Virus record (IMG/VR): IMGVR_UViG_3300032083_001599
Span: 1-64,000 of that record
DNA length: 64,000 bases
Source: a virus
Direction: 5' to 3' (one strand)
The position numbers and the translations under genes are program-made. Positions 13,201 through 22,379 of the stretch are shown here, piece by piece (within the stretch, counting starts at the first letter, position 1; every line of letters begins with the position of its first letter). The notes under the pieces were generated by a model. The model did no database searches. It saw nothing but the letters and a program-made list of their open reading frames with translations, and was not told the origin of the DNA.

Positions 13201-16200
13201 ATACTACTGCTGTTACAGGACTTAGTTCTACCAAGCAGTATCAAGTATTAAAGGTTAATGACGATGCATTCAGATTAGCAGAAGTTGGCAATAAAGGGGA
13301 TGCGAAAGTATCTGGTGATAACTACAATAAAAAAATCCACACATTCCTAGATTCTCAGGGATCGGGATTCCAAAGATTTAGTTATCCTAAAATTGAATGT
13401 AATATAAAAGTACTAACAGAAGATCAGAAAGAACAAGATCTTGTAGCCACTCCAATTGTTAGAGGTCATGTAGTTGACGCACCTTTATATGCTAGAGGTA
13501 GAAATTATGGATCTACTGTCGTCGATTTCCAAAACCCACCAACAATTTCAGTTGAGAGTGGTACACTAGGTCAAGTTGGACTCATTTTTTCAAATGGTAG
13601 AATTATCTCAGCATTTGTCCAAGCTGGGGGATCTGGATATTCTGGTCCACCAGATATTATAGTTTCTAGTGCCAGTTCAGAGGCAAACGGAGCTATTCTT
13701 AGATCAGTAGTAGAAAATGGATCTATTACTGAAGTAAAGGTTATTTCTGGCGGAGTTGGATATGCTGCTAGTACAACAACCACCAGTATCATTAATCCAG
13801 GTTCAAGTCTTAAACTTGAAGCTCAATTAAGATCTTTGGTAATTAATAAGGCATTTGGTCTGAATGATACTGAATTAGATTATCTCGCTCCTTTCTCGGG
13901 AGGTGTTGCTGTAAATTATATTGGATATGGAAATTCTATTAGAGAATTCTTTGAAGATGATGGTTCTAGCCATTCTCCAATTATTGGATGGGCGTATGAT
14001 GGCAACCCAATATACGGTCCATATGGATTATCTGACCCCAATAATATCCAGTCTGATGTTAAGAGGCAAGAATCTAGTTATAATATTATCTCAACTAACA
14101 TTACAAATAGACCTCCAATATCAGTTTTCCCATATGGATCTCTAGTTAAAGATTATTCCTATGATGGATCTGGAGATTTAGATGAACATAATGGTAAGTT
14201 CACAAAAACTCCAGACTTTCCTGAAGGAGTTTATGCTTATTTTGCAACTGTAGATATTAATAATAAGCCACTATTTCCATACTTTATTGGAGACACTTTC
14301 CGCAGTTTCGCAATTCCCGAAAATACAGTTAGGGGATTGGTCATCGATCAAACCAATTTTGACTTTGAATCTTCAAAACTAGTCAGAAATACCTTCCCAT
14401 ACAATATGTTTGGTGACGGTAAATCATATGATTATGTTTTTCAACCATATAGGTCAAATAATCAAGAATCTGTTCCAGATAATCTTGGCATAGGATCAAT
14501 TACTGATATCCAGGTTAATTTTAGAGGATCTGGTTACAGTGTCAATGATAATATCATTTTTGACAATAGCAACACAACTGGGGGCGGTTTATCTGCGGAA
14601 GTCAGTAAAGTTTTTGGATCTGATATCAATCAGGTAAGTAGCAATACGGTATCTTTCTTAAATGTACCTTTTAAGATGGGGAGAGAAACCGCAGAATTTA
14701 AAGTTTCTCCATATCATGAGTTTAGTGATGGTCATGTCATTAGAGTTAGTGGTATTTCCACTTATGTTAAAGGACTTGAGACTTATCACAAAATTTCAGT
14801 ACAATCATATAAAGCAACTCTAAATCAAGACGGGTACACTGGTATCATTACAGACTTGAAGGTTAGCCTTGTTCCTCCAAATGTTTCTGCCGGAGATTCT
14901 ATTGGTATCGGAACAGAAACTGTCCGTATTTTGAATGCATTCCCATCTGAAAAAATTGTTAGAGTAGAAAGATCCGCTGGATTTGCTACAGCTTCTGTTG
15001 GAGCAGCTGTTACTTATTTTACAAGTAAATTTACTCTACCAATTTCAGAAACATCCACTATTGATTCTAAATTCCAAGATTTATATTATTTTAATCCAAA
15101 AGAATCAGTTGGAGTTGGCACTACTGTAGGATTTTCAACATCCGTTAATGTTTCATTAAATGGAGTAACTAAAACAAGATCAATTCTTTCTCAATCCATC
15201 TTTATTGAGGGGCATGATCTAAAAACCAATGATTTAGTCACCTTTGAAAGAAATGGAAATGCTGTTATCAATGCAACTGCTTCGATTGATCCATACATTG
15301 CTCCCAGTGCCCTTCCAGCAAGTCTTTATGTAGTTCGCAAGACTAGCAACACAATTGGTCTTAAAACTTCTCCTGATGGTTCTGAGTTGTTCTTTACGAC
15401 GACTGGAGACGATAGCTCAAACTATTATTTCCAAACGAATTATACGCAGCAGATATCTAATATTGAAAGAAGCGAGTTAACCGTAGAGACATCTAATTCT
15501 CATAACTTAAGCATTAATGACCAGGTATCTCTTGTAGTAAAACCAGGAATTACAACTGGTATCGGACAGGCAGAAGATGTTACAGTAAAACTACTAGATG
15601 GAAACTTAATTTTAAATCCGGTAGAAATTGCTACAACGGGAATCAATACGGTTACTAACATCTTTACCGCTAATAACCATGGTCTTGAAACTGGATTTAA
15701 AGTTTTAGCTTATGGTCCTTTTGGTGATGAAAGTAGCCTTCCTGACAGTTTGTTCCAAAGAACATATTTTGTCTTGAAAATTGATAATGATACATTCCAA
15801 TTATCAGATTCTAGATCTCAACTATTTCTTGATCCTCCTGAAATTGTCAGTGTAACTGGTGTTGGGTCTACTGGACAAACTATAAATCCAATCAACCCAC
15901 CAATTAAAGTAACTAAAAATAACAATATAGTATTCAATTTAAACGACTCATCTTTACTTGGCGGTGTATTAAAGATTTTTTATGACAGCAACTACTTCAA
16001 TGAATTTGTTGGGACCGGAAATACTTCTAGTTTAGAAGTTGTTGGAGTCAATACTGTTGGTCTAGGAACAACAGTTGCAGAAGATATGTCCAAATTGACA
16101 ATTAATTATAATGAGAATATTAAAACTGAGCTATATTATGGATTTGAAAAGGGTGGATATATGTCAACCTCTGATACTGAGGTTGTTGGATTTACTAGAA

Positions 16201-19200
16201 TTAGTTTTATTGATAGTACATATACCGGATCATATAGTGTTACCGGTGTAGGATCAACTACCTTTACTGCAATCCTTGCAACTGAATCAGAGCAATCAAA
16301 ATATTCAGCACAAGACTGTGAAGAGATTTACTACACCACGACATCTATTGGAGCAACTGGCGGAATTGCAAAAGTTCGCATCATTAATAATGGATTTGGA
16401 TACGATAGAATTCCTGCAGTTACATCTATTGGGAATAGTGGAATTAGTGGAAATCTTCTTCTGACCGGTCCCTCGATCAATCAATTGAAAGGCGTAACAG
16501 TCCCCACTGATGTTTTTGGATATCCCTCAGACAATACTTTAAAACCAGATGCATTCTTACCTAGATCTGTACAGGCTAAAAATGCAAATAGAGTAATCGA
16601 TGTAGATGTTACCTTTGGTGGCAAATCTTACTTGAATGCACCTTCTCTTGTCCTTTACGATAAATCTACCGGAATTATTGTCAATAATGGTTTGATTACT
16701 TGTGAACTTAGTGATTCCGCTGTAAACAGTGCTAAGGTTGTCGTTCAACCTAGAGGTTTGAGTGCAAATGCTTATGGCGTTGCTCCACTAAGAAACAGTA
16801 ATGGTATTTCCATTATTGAAGCTTTCTCTGATGTTGGTGTTGTTACCTGCAAAATTACTACCCCAATTCTTGGATATGTTGACGAACCTTTTGTTGCAGG
16901 GGAAGAAGTATATCTTGAAGGAATTGAATTTAATAATGACGGAGATGGATTTAACTCTGGCGACTACTTATTCACTAATTTTAAAATTGATACCTACAAC
17001 TCAGCAGTAAATCCACGAGAAGTATCATTTAAGTATACTGGATTAACTACAAATGTTGGTACTGGAGCAACTGTAGTTCCTGGCTTTGGTCAAATTGTTA
17101 AAGCAGGTGACCTTGCACAGTTCTCATCTACAATATCTTTCTCACCATTTGCTAAGAACGAACCGTTAAGAAGAAACAATGATAATGAAACTGATCTAAT
17201 TTTGAGATCTATTGATACAAATACTGGGATTATGGTCATCGAAGGTTCTAGACCTTTGGAACCTGATGATAATCTTGTCGGCACTAATAGTGGTGATCGT
17301 GCAGAAGTAGAATCAGTTACAGTATTTGATGGATATTATGATATCGATTCTACTATTGATACTAATGTTGGATGGTCTGATAATATTGGACTAATTGGTG
17401 ATAGTAATCAATTCTTACCCGATAATGACTACTATCAGAATATGTCTTATGCTATCGAAAGTGATAAGACATTTGATGAAATTATTACTTATGTAAATGA
17501 TATTGTTCATCCAGCTGGGATGAAGAACTTTGCAAATACTCAAATTTTATCGATCGGTGATGCTGGAGAATCAGTACAACCTGCCGATGATGCTGGTGGA
17601 TTTGTTCTTGACTTTATTAGTGATCCATTGAGAGTTGATGGGATTTATAATTTCGATCTTTCTAGAGATGTTAATGCTAACAACAATACATCTAAATTCC
17701 TAGAGCTTAAATCTACAAGACTTGCGGATTTTATTCTCAATAAGACTAATAGAGTCCTTATTCATGATGATATTAGTCCGAATTTCATTAGTAACGAATC
17801 TAACGATTTAAGTGATGATAGAACTATTGCTGGGATTGTTGCTGGAAGAAATTTCTCAAGATATCTTATTCAAACAACTCATTCGGCAGAAAATCCTCTG
17901 AATAATCAGTATCAATTAAATGAGGTTATTCTAGTAACAGTTGATAAGAGTACTTATCTTTTACAGAAGTCACATATCAACAATACCAACAATGTTGGTC
18001 TTTCAACTGGATATGCAGAGTTCTTCTCATTTTACAATGCTGACGATGATCTTACTGAAATAAGAATTAAACCTTATGAAACTTTTGATACTAATTACGA
18101 TATTAAGACATTCCAGCAAGGTTTTTCTGCTGATGTAGGAATCGGATCTACCAATACCGGCAATGCTGTAAACTCATCTGCCAATGTTCTTGTAGGATCT
18201 GGGTCTACCACGCAAGTTATCGGATTTAGTACTACTACATTTGTTGGTGGTGTTGGTCATTTTCTTATAGTAGATTCTGCAGCGAAGAGTATTGATTATG
18301 TTGAGTTAGCTCTCCAACATGATGGTACAGATACTTACCTAACAGAACTCGCATCGTTTAATACTCGCCAAAGTCTTGGTGGTATTTCAAGTCCCAACTT
18401 CATGGGTACATTTACTTCTTCTATTGAAAGTGGAGTTGTTAAAATTGACTATATTCACAATGAGAGTTCTACTCTCGCAATTAGAAGTAAATTTGTATCA
18501 TTCGAGAATGTTGGACTTGGTACAACTTCAATAAGACACCTCAACCTTAAATTTACTCCAGAAGGTACTGAGAGAACAGCTAGAGTTATTGTTGGTGCAT
18601 CTGCTACTACTGGAATTTCTACAGTTGTTGGTGTCAGTAGCTTTACTAACTTATCATTCAAGTCAACCGTACATGTTTCTTATGGATCAACTCAGACACT
18701 ACATCAAATCTATGTATTGTCAGATCCAGAAAAAGCTGATACTTACATATCACAGCAACCAATCGCAGCTATTGGCACTACTACTGGTATCGGCACATTT
18801 GGAGCAGAATTTAGTGGAAGCAATGTAAATCTGGAATTCTATCCAGATTCTGGAGTAACAGGAATTGTAAGCATCTATTCTTACAACGAAGTCTTGTATA
18901 AAGACCCAGATCCAAACGGAACACTTGCAGGTATCGGTTCATTTGACTATGGCAATGTATTTGAAAATGTTACCCAAAATACTTACTTAGGAATCAATAA
19001 TAGAAACATTAGAACATTCGATCTCAAATATGAAGGAACACCAATTTATGAAAGAGATCTAAACCCACAAGACCCAGGTCAAATTGACTTTGGAACAGGT
19101 CTTATTAGTTTCAAGCATTTCTTCTCGAATGCAGAACCAGTTACATATGAACCAGATTCTAATATTGTTGGTGTTGCTGCTAGTGCTCTTCAATATGTTA

Positions 19201-22200
19201 CTGGATATGGGCACACATCTCTCCCATCCACAGTCTTTATCATTAAAAATAACAATGATCAATTCTTCATCTCCACCAATCTTACTGATGCAAGATCTGG
19301 AATAGCTGTTACTTTCCAACCAGGAACCTCTGCTGGAAACAAGCATAGATTTACTATGGATAAGAGAGATGAAAAAACGATCATCGCTCTCAATGGAATT
19401 GTTCAAAAACCAATTTCATACACTCAAATCACTTACGATCTTGATGTTGCAGTAAATGGTATTGTTACTTCTTTTGCACTTAGTGGATTAAGTACAGTTA
19501 CTTCTGGTGATCTGTTAAAACTTGCTGATGAGTACTCAATTGTAAGAACTGTTGGTTTTGCTACTCAACCAACTGGACCTATTACAGGGATCGGCACTTG
19601 GAGTATCGTTGAGGTTGAAAGGGGTGCTGTTGGATCTGCAGCTACTGATCATGCTGCTGGTTCTATTGCAAGAATTCATAGGGGATCTTTCCAAATTCTT
19701 AATAGTCAAGTTCACTTTACAGAAGCTCCTCTTGGTGGTGACCTAGGAGTTATTGACCCACAGAACTTACCATACCCTAGAGCATCTTTTGGTGGCAGAA
19801 CTTATTTAAGAAATGATTATAGAACTAATGAACTATTTGATGATTTTTCGGACAAGTTTGATGGACTTGAAAATACCTTCCCACTAACTGCTACTGGCGC
19901 TGCTGTAACTGGTATTGGTTCTACTGGTGGTAATGGCGTTCTGTTCATTAACGGTATTTTCCAAGCACCATTTGGAGAAAATAACGAAGGAGTTTCTAAC
20001 TTTAAAATTATTGAAGATCCCGTTTCTACAGCTGCTAGTGTTCAATTTAGTGGTATCACATCAGTTGGATTCACCGATTTAATTATCGATATAGATGATA
20101 TCAACCAGAACCAACTCCCTAGAGGCGGTGTTATCGTTTCTATTGCGTCTACTCCAGGAGTAGGTTATGCACCGTTTAAAGGAGCTGATGTCCGTCTTAA
20201 TGTTGGTGCTGGCGGTACTATCACTGGTATTGTCGGGATCTCCACCACAGGTCCTTCTGTATCTCTTAGTAACGCTGTTTATGATAAGAGAACGGGCATC
20301 ATGACCGTTACTACTTCAGCGAACCATGGTCTTCTCGTCGAAGATCAAGTAAAACTGACTGGCATTGCATTTACTTGTGGTGCAGCTCATGCTGGCGTTA
20401 CGACTACTATTTTCCCAGAGCATAATGATCCATTCTCTGTTGCTGGTATTATTTCTGCTACTCAATTCAAAGTTCAAGTTGGTCCGTCTACAATCCCACA
20501 CACTTATGTGAGTGGTGGTACTGCTGCACCTTTCTTCCCACTTACTTTTGGGTCTGGATATAATACCAACCTTGGTACTATTGGCATTGCTGTTACTACA
20601 TCCACAGGTACAGGAGCTACTGTTACTGCTGTTGTAGGTGCTGGTGGATCTTTGGTGTTCAGTGTTACTGGACCAGGTACAAACTATACGGAAAATGATA
20701 TTGTCATTACTCCAGAACCCAATGGAGAAAATCTCCCGATTGTTGGTGTTTCTAGAATTGGACTTGGAAATACAACTTTAACCGGTGTTGGTTGTTCCGT
20801 CACTATTCAAATCGCAGGAGTGAGTACAGCAACTGGAATTGGATCAACATTATTTGAAGTATCTGAATTCCAATTTAGTAAGAAGGGGTACGGATTCAAA
20901 CGCGGTGATAAGTTCACCGTAACTGGTCTTTCTACTGATCCTTATGCTGGAGACAAGTTCAGTCCATTTGAGTTAGAAGTTGTTGATGTATTTACTGACC
21001 AAGTTTCTTCTTGGCAGTTTGGTAACATCGATTACCTTGATAACATTCGACCATTCCAAAATGGTAATCAGAAGAGATTCCTTCTTTATTATCAGCAATC
21101 ACTAGTTAGTTTTGAAATTGATAGAGGGGATCGAGATTCTAAAGAAATCGACCTTTCTGCAGTTCTTCTCATCTTTATTAATGGTGTTATTCAAGAACCC
21201 GGCATTAACTACACATTTGATGGTGGTTCCGTTATTGAATTTACGAGTGCTCCTACTTCTGAAGATAATGTCGTTATTTTCTTCTATAGAGGAACAATCG
21301 GGCAAGATAGCTTCTTATTTGATGTAAATGAGGTTATTAAAGTCGGTGATAATCTCAGACTGAGAAAGAGTGCCCAGATTGAGTTAAATCAAGTCACTCA
21401 AAGTACTGAAAATCTTGCCCAAAGTGCTAATAGAATTGTTAAGAGAATTGATAGTGCAGCTACAGTAGAAACTGCGTTCTATCAGGGTGTAGGTATCAGC
21501 AATGATAACTATAAACCGATGGATTGGATTAAGCAGAAAAAAGATATTATCATTGACGGATCCCTAGTATCAAAAGCTAGAGATTCTATTGAAGCACAGA
21601 TTACTCCGATTGCAAATGTAATTGGAGTCTTAACTACAACCGATTCCTTCGTATATGTTGATTCTACTGCTATGTTCAGAGATACTGATAATGGTTTAAC
21701 CGGGTCATTCAGTCTTGCGTATATTGCAGAAGTTGGATTCGGTACAACCGCAGTTTATGGAATAAACTATGAGAACATCACAGGAATTGAACCATTAGTT
21801 GCGAATGTTCAAGGATTTATTGGAGTTGTTACTGGTATCAGTACATGTCCTGGTATTGGAACTGATCTTGCTCTTCTCATTCAGTTTGACGCTCAAGAGT
21901 ATGTGAATGATGGTAATAGCACTGCTGGATTAACTACTGGACAACCATTCAAGCTTTATGGAACTGGTATTAACACGGTTAGTGCTGCTGTTACTAGCAT
22001 CGATACGCACGATACTGACATCGTAGGTATCAGTACATTCAATGGTGACAACATTTACTATGTCCATGCAGTAACCACACGAAATGGTGGTCGTGTGGGA
22101 GTTATCACTGCTAATATTGCATCTTATACTAATGTAAGTGATTTTGTTGGAGTTGGTTCTACCTCAATTCCTTATGCTCATTTCACTTGGGGTAAGTTCA

Positions 22201-22343
22201 GTAATGTTACTAGAGATCAAACACAACCAGTTAATGCAAATATTAAAGGTATTGACTTTGATCCAGAGTTAACAAACTATCCTATCGTTCAAAGGCGTGG
22301 TGTTGGATTGAGAGGAACTGGAGGATTGCCGAAGATATTATAA
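10203..22343 (+). CDS. Giant virion protein in gp7 position, 4046 aa
   Basis: This is by far the largest gene of the window. The N-terminal 250 residues (PEFAVSENPKFAEFLKQYYI; FKILFKALFGIDPKINDLEK at about 212-231) match a pattern seen in baseplate-associated proteins of marine myophages. Inside are 'E-I-I-T-Y ... T-R-G-F-S-G' units (about 105-130; relative near 3136-3160), a YHYH-domain-like signature HSPIIGWAYDGNPIYGPYG (1257-1275), and many G-x-G-Y repeats (near 754, 956, 1138, 1179, 1437, 2060, 3312, 3486). The rest is T/S/G/N-rich beta structure. Position between gp6 and gp8 suggests the gp7 role (wedge backbone), but T4 gp7 has only 1032 aa. No stop or frameshift breaks the frame. Confidence 0.85.
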   Translation: MIETNSPLSPRVKTYQIVSESIPEFAVSENPKFAEFLKQYYISQDYQGGPADIAENIDAYLKIDNLTVDVIKGGTNLASDISDSDDTISVTSTDGYPEKHGLIKIDSEIITYADKTENSFTGCTRGFSGISSYTAPNNNEDLVWESTVASSHTTGSIVQNVSALFLKEFYKKLKAMYTPGLEGVNLSPQLDINNFIKEARSLYESKGTEDSFKILFKALFGIDPKINDLEKYLIKPSYANYVRRKTLSLELISGNPANLVGETLYQDNDPTNDKVNAASGPISEVSNIRDNYYKISLFTGFDERSLTDGTFVVPGKTRNIGDIGIGASVITVDSTIGFSSTGTLSIGSTTYSYATKSISQFFDVTPVVSTNIINNTDISAPNIVYGFENGDSSKRVEFKVTGVLSKFLSNADLRNLDKDSSIRIRNLGRLIENPDTNKSYEEIFFNSWVYNTSARYEISTFSGSGFVLDGNIDKSSIRKNDLVDIVNRNSELVAATALRVSSVNTSTNTVTLSGAIPTLDSSLFYDLRRVQKKANSNIVPIRGGQNQLLSDINNTYIETENESSTGKREGYVASSSLPNYLITVDKVRSTLVNPSAGLGNFDGYDSTQDAYTVLAFTNDVPFKTGEEVLYVPSEGTVGIIGLEQKGYFVKVLSPANRIQLYTSRAFIKANLPEYFNPTGVGGTHDFILASQGKREIFPSRPIRRFTLEQELKSGRESTTTSEITADGNTGMLVNGLEVLNYKGENQVYYGPLRQINVLNGGVGYDVQNPPNITISDPLVSAANTAGSIVSLAGTVTSVYIDPVEFDIDQVVSVEIFGGNGTGAFGRALLEERYREISFSGVSTLSGGAVEAINDRFTFLSNHNLVSGSRIVYNNNGNNNLGIATTGASNEELTLMSGQDYYVRSSGDKSIYLHYTKQDAVVGINTISISEEAAGSNAGQHIFRTFEKKTTIGRIIVENSGSGYASRNILVNPAGINTFRDYVSFEEHGFKDGDIVNYSYDTTAVTGLSSTKQYQVLKVNDDAFRLAEVGNKGDAKVSGDNYNKKIHTFLDSQGSGFQRFSYPKIECNIKVLTEDQKEQDLVATPIVRGHVVDAPLYARGRNYGSTVVDFQNPPTISVESGTLGQVGLIFSNGRIISAFVQAGGSGYSGPPDIIVSSASSEANGAILRSVVENGSITEVKVISGGVGYAASTTTTSIINPGSSLKLEAQLRSLVINKAFGLNDTELDYLAPFSGGVAVNYIGYGNSIREFFEDDGSSHSPIIGWAYDGNPIYGPYGLSDPNNIQSDVKRQESSYNIISTNITNRPPISVFPYGSLVKDYSYDGSGDLDEHNGKFTKTPDFPEGVYAYFATVDINNKPLFPYFIGDTFRSFAIPENTVRGLVIDQTNFDFESSKLVRNTFPYNMFGDGKSYDYVFQPYRSNNQESVPDNLGIGSITDIQVNFRGSGYSVNDNIIFDNSNTTGGGLSAEVSKVFGSDINQVSSNTVSFLNVPFKMGRETAEFKVSPYHEFSDGHVIRVSGISTYVKGLETYHKISVQSYKATLNQDGYTGIITDLKVSLVPPNVSAGDSIGIGTETVRILNAFPSEKIVRVERSAGFATASVGAAVTYFTSKFTLPISETSTIDSKFQDLYYFNPKESVGVGTTVGFSTSVNVSLNGVTKTRSILSQSIFIEGHDLKTNDLVTFERNGNAVINATASIDPYIAPSALPASLYVVRKTSNTIGLKTSPDGSELFFTTTGDDSSNYYFQTNYTQQISNIERSELTVETSNSHNLSINDQVSLVVKPGITTGIGQAEDVTVKLLDGNLILNPVEIATTGINTVTNIFTANNHGLETGFKVLAYGPFGDESSLPDSLFQRTYFVLKIDNDTFQLSDSRSQLFLDPPEIVSVTGVGSTGQTINPINPPIKVTKNNNIVFNLNDSSLLGGVLKIFYDSNYFNEFVGTGNTSSLEVVGVNTVGLGTTVAEDMSKLTINYNENIKTELYYGFEKGGYMSTSDTEVVGFTRISFIDSTYTGSYSVTGVGSTTFTAILATESEQSKYSAQDCEEIYYTTTSIGATGGIAKVRIINNGFGYDRIPAVTSIGNSGISGNLLLTGPSINQLKGVTVPTDVFGYPSDNTLKPDAFLPRSVQAKNANRVIDVDVTFGGKSYLNAPSLVLYDKSTGIIVNNGLITCELSDSAVNSAKVVVQPRGLSANAYGVAPLRNSNGISIIEAFSDVGVVTCKITTPILGYVDEPFVAGEEVYLEGIEFNNDGDGFNSGDYLFTNFKIDTYNSAVNPREVSFKYTGLTTNVGTGATVVPGFGQIVKAGDLAQFSSTISFSPFAKNEPLRRNNDNETDLILRSIDTNTGIMVIEGSRPLEPDDNLVGTNSGDRAEVESVTVFDGYYDIDSTIDTNVGWSDNIGLIGDSNQFLPDNDYYQNMSYAIESDKTFDEIITYVNDIVHPAGMKNFANTQILSIGDAGESVQPADDAGGFVLDFISDPLRVDGIYNFDLSRDVNANNNTSKFLELKSTRLADFILNKTNRVLIHDDISPNFISNESNDLSDDRTIAGIVAGRNFSRYLIQTTHSAENPLNNQYQLNEVILVTVDKSTYLLQKSHINNTNNVGLSTGYAEFFSFYNADDDLTEIRIKPYETFDTNYDIKTFQQGFSADVGIGSTNTGNAVNSSANVLVGSGSTTQVIGFSTTTFVGGVGHFLIVDSAAKSIDYVELALQHDGTDTYLTELASFNTRQSLGGISSPNFMGTFTSSIESGVVKIDYIHNESSTLAIRSKFVSFENVGLGTTSIRHLNLKFTPEGTERTARVIVGASATTGISTVVGVSSFTNLSFKSTVHVSYGSTQTLHQIYVLSDPEKADTYISQQPIAAIGTTTGIGTFGAEFSGSNVNLEFYPDSGVTGIVSIYSYNEVLYKDPDPNGTLAGIGSFDYGNVFENVTQNTYLGINNRNIRTFDLKYEGTPIYERDLNPQDPGQIDFGTGLISFKHFFSNAEPVTYEPDSNIVGVAASALQYVTGYGHTSLPSTVFIIKNNNDQFFISTNLTDARSGIAVTFQPGTSAGNKHRFTMDKRDEKTIIALNGIVQKPISYTQITYDLDVAVNGIVTSFALSGLSTVTSGDLLKLADEYSIVRTVGFATQPTGPITGIGTWSIVEVERGAVGSAATDHAAGSIARIHRGSFQILNSQVHFTEAPLGGDLGVIDPQNLPYPRASFGGRTYLRNDYRTNELFDDFSDKFDGLENTFPLTATGAAVTGIGSTGGNGVLFINGIFQAPFGENNEGVSNFKIIEDPVSTAASVQFSGITSVGFTDLIIDIDDINQNQLPRGGVIVSIASTPGVGYAPFKGADVRLNVGAGGTITGIVGISTTGPSVSLSNAVYDKRTGIMTVTTSANHGLLVEDQVKLTGIAFTCGAAHAGVTTTIFPEHNDPFSVAGIISATQFKVQVGPSTIPHTYVSGGTAAPFFPLTFGSGYNTNLGTIGIAVTTSTGTGATVTAVVGAGGSLVFSVTGPGTNYTENDIVITPEPNGENLPIVGVSRIGLGNTTLTGVGCSVTIQIAGVSTATGIGSTLFEVSEFQFSKKGYGFKRGDKFTVTGLSTDPYAGDKFSPFELEVVDVFTDQVSSWQFGNIDYLDNIRPFQNGNQKRFLLYYQQSLVSFEIDRGDRDSKEIDLSAVLLIFINGVIQEPGINYTFDGGSVIEFTSAPTSEDNVVIFFYRGTIGQDSFLFDVNEVIKVGDNLRLRKSAQIELNQVTQSTENLAQSANRIVKRIDSAATVETAFYQGVGISNDNYKPMDWIKQKKDIIIDGSLVSKARDSIEAQITPIANVIGVLTTTDSFVYVDSTAMFRDTDNGLTGSFSLAYIAEVGFGTTAVYGINYENITGIEPLVANVQGFIGVVTGISTCPGIGTDLALLIQFDAQEYVNDGNSTAGLTTGQPFKLYGTGINTVSAAVTSIDTHDTDIVGISTFNGDNIYYVHAVTTRNGGRVGVITANIASYTNVSDFVGVGSTSIPYAHFTWGKFSNVTRDQTQPVNANIKGIDFDPELTNYPIVQRRGVGLRGTGGLPKIL

Positions 22344-22346
22344 ATA
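22339..22346 (+). promoter_or_regulatory. Late promoter TATAAATA
   Basis: A perfect late octamer contains the TAA stop of the giant gene and lies 34 nt before the ATG of gp8. Confidence 0.65.
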
Positions 22347-22379
22347 CAGAAAAGTTAGACCTTCCGCCCGTTCATCATA

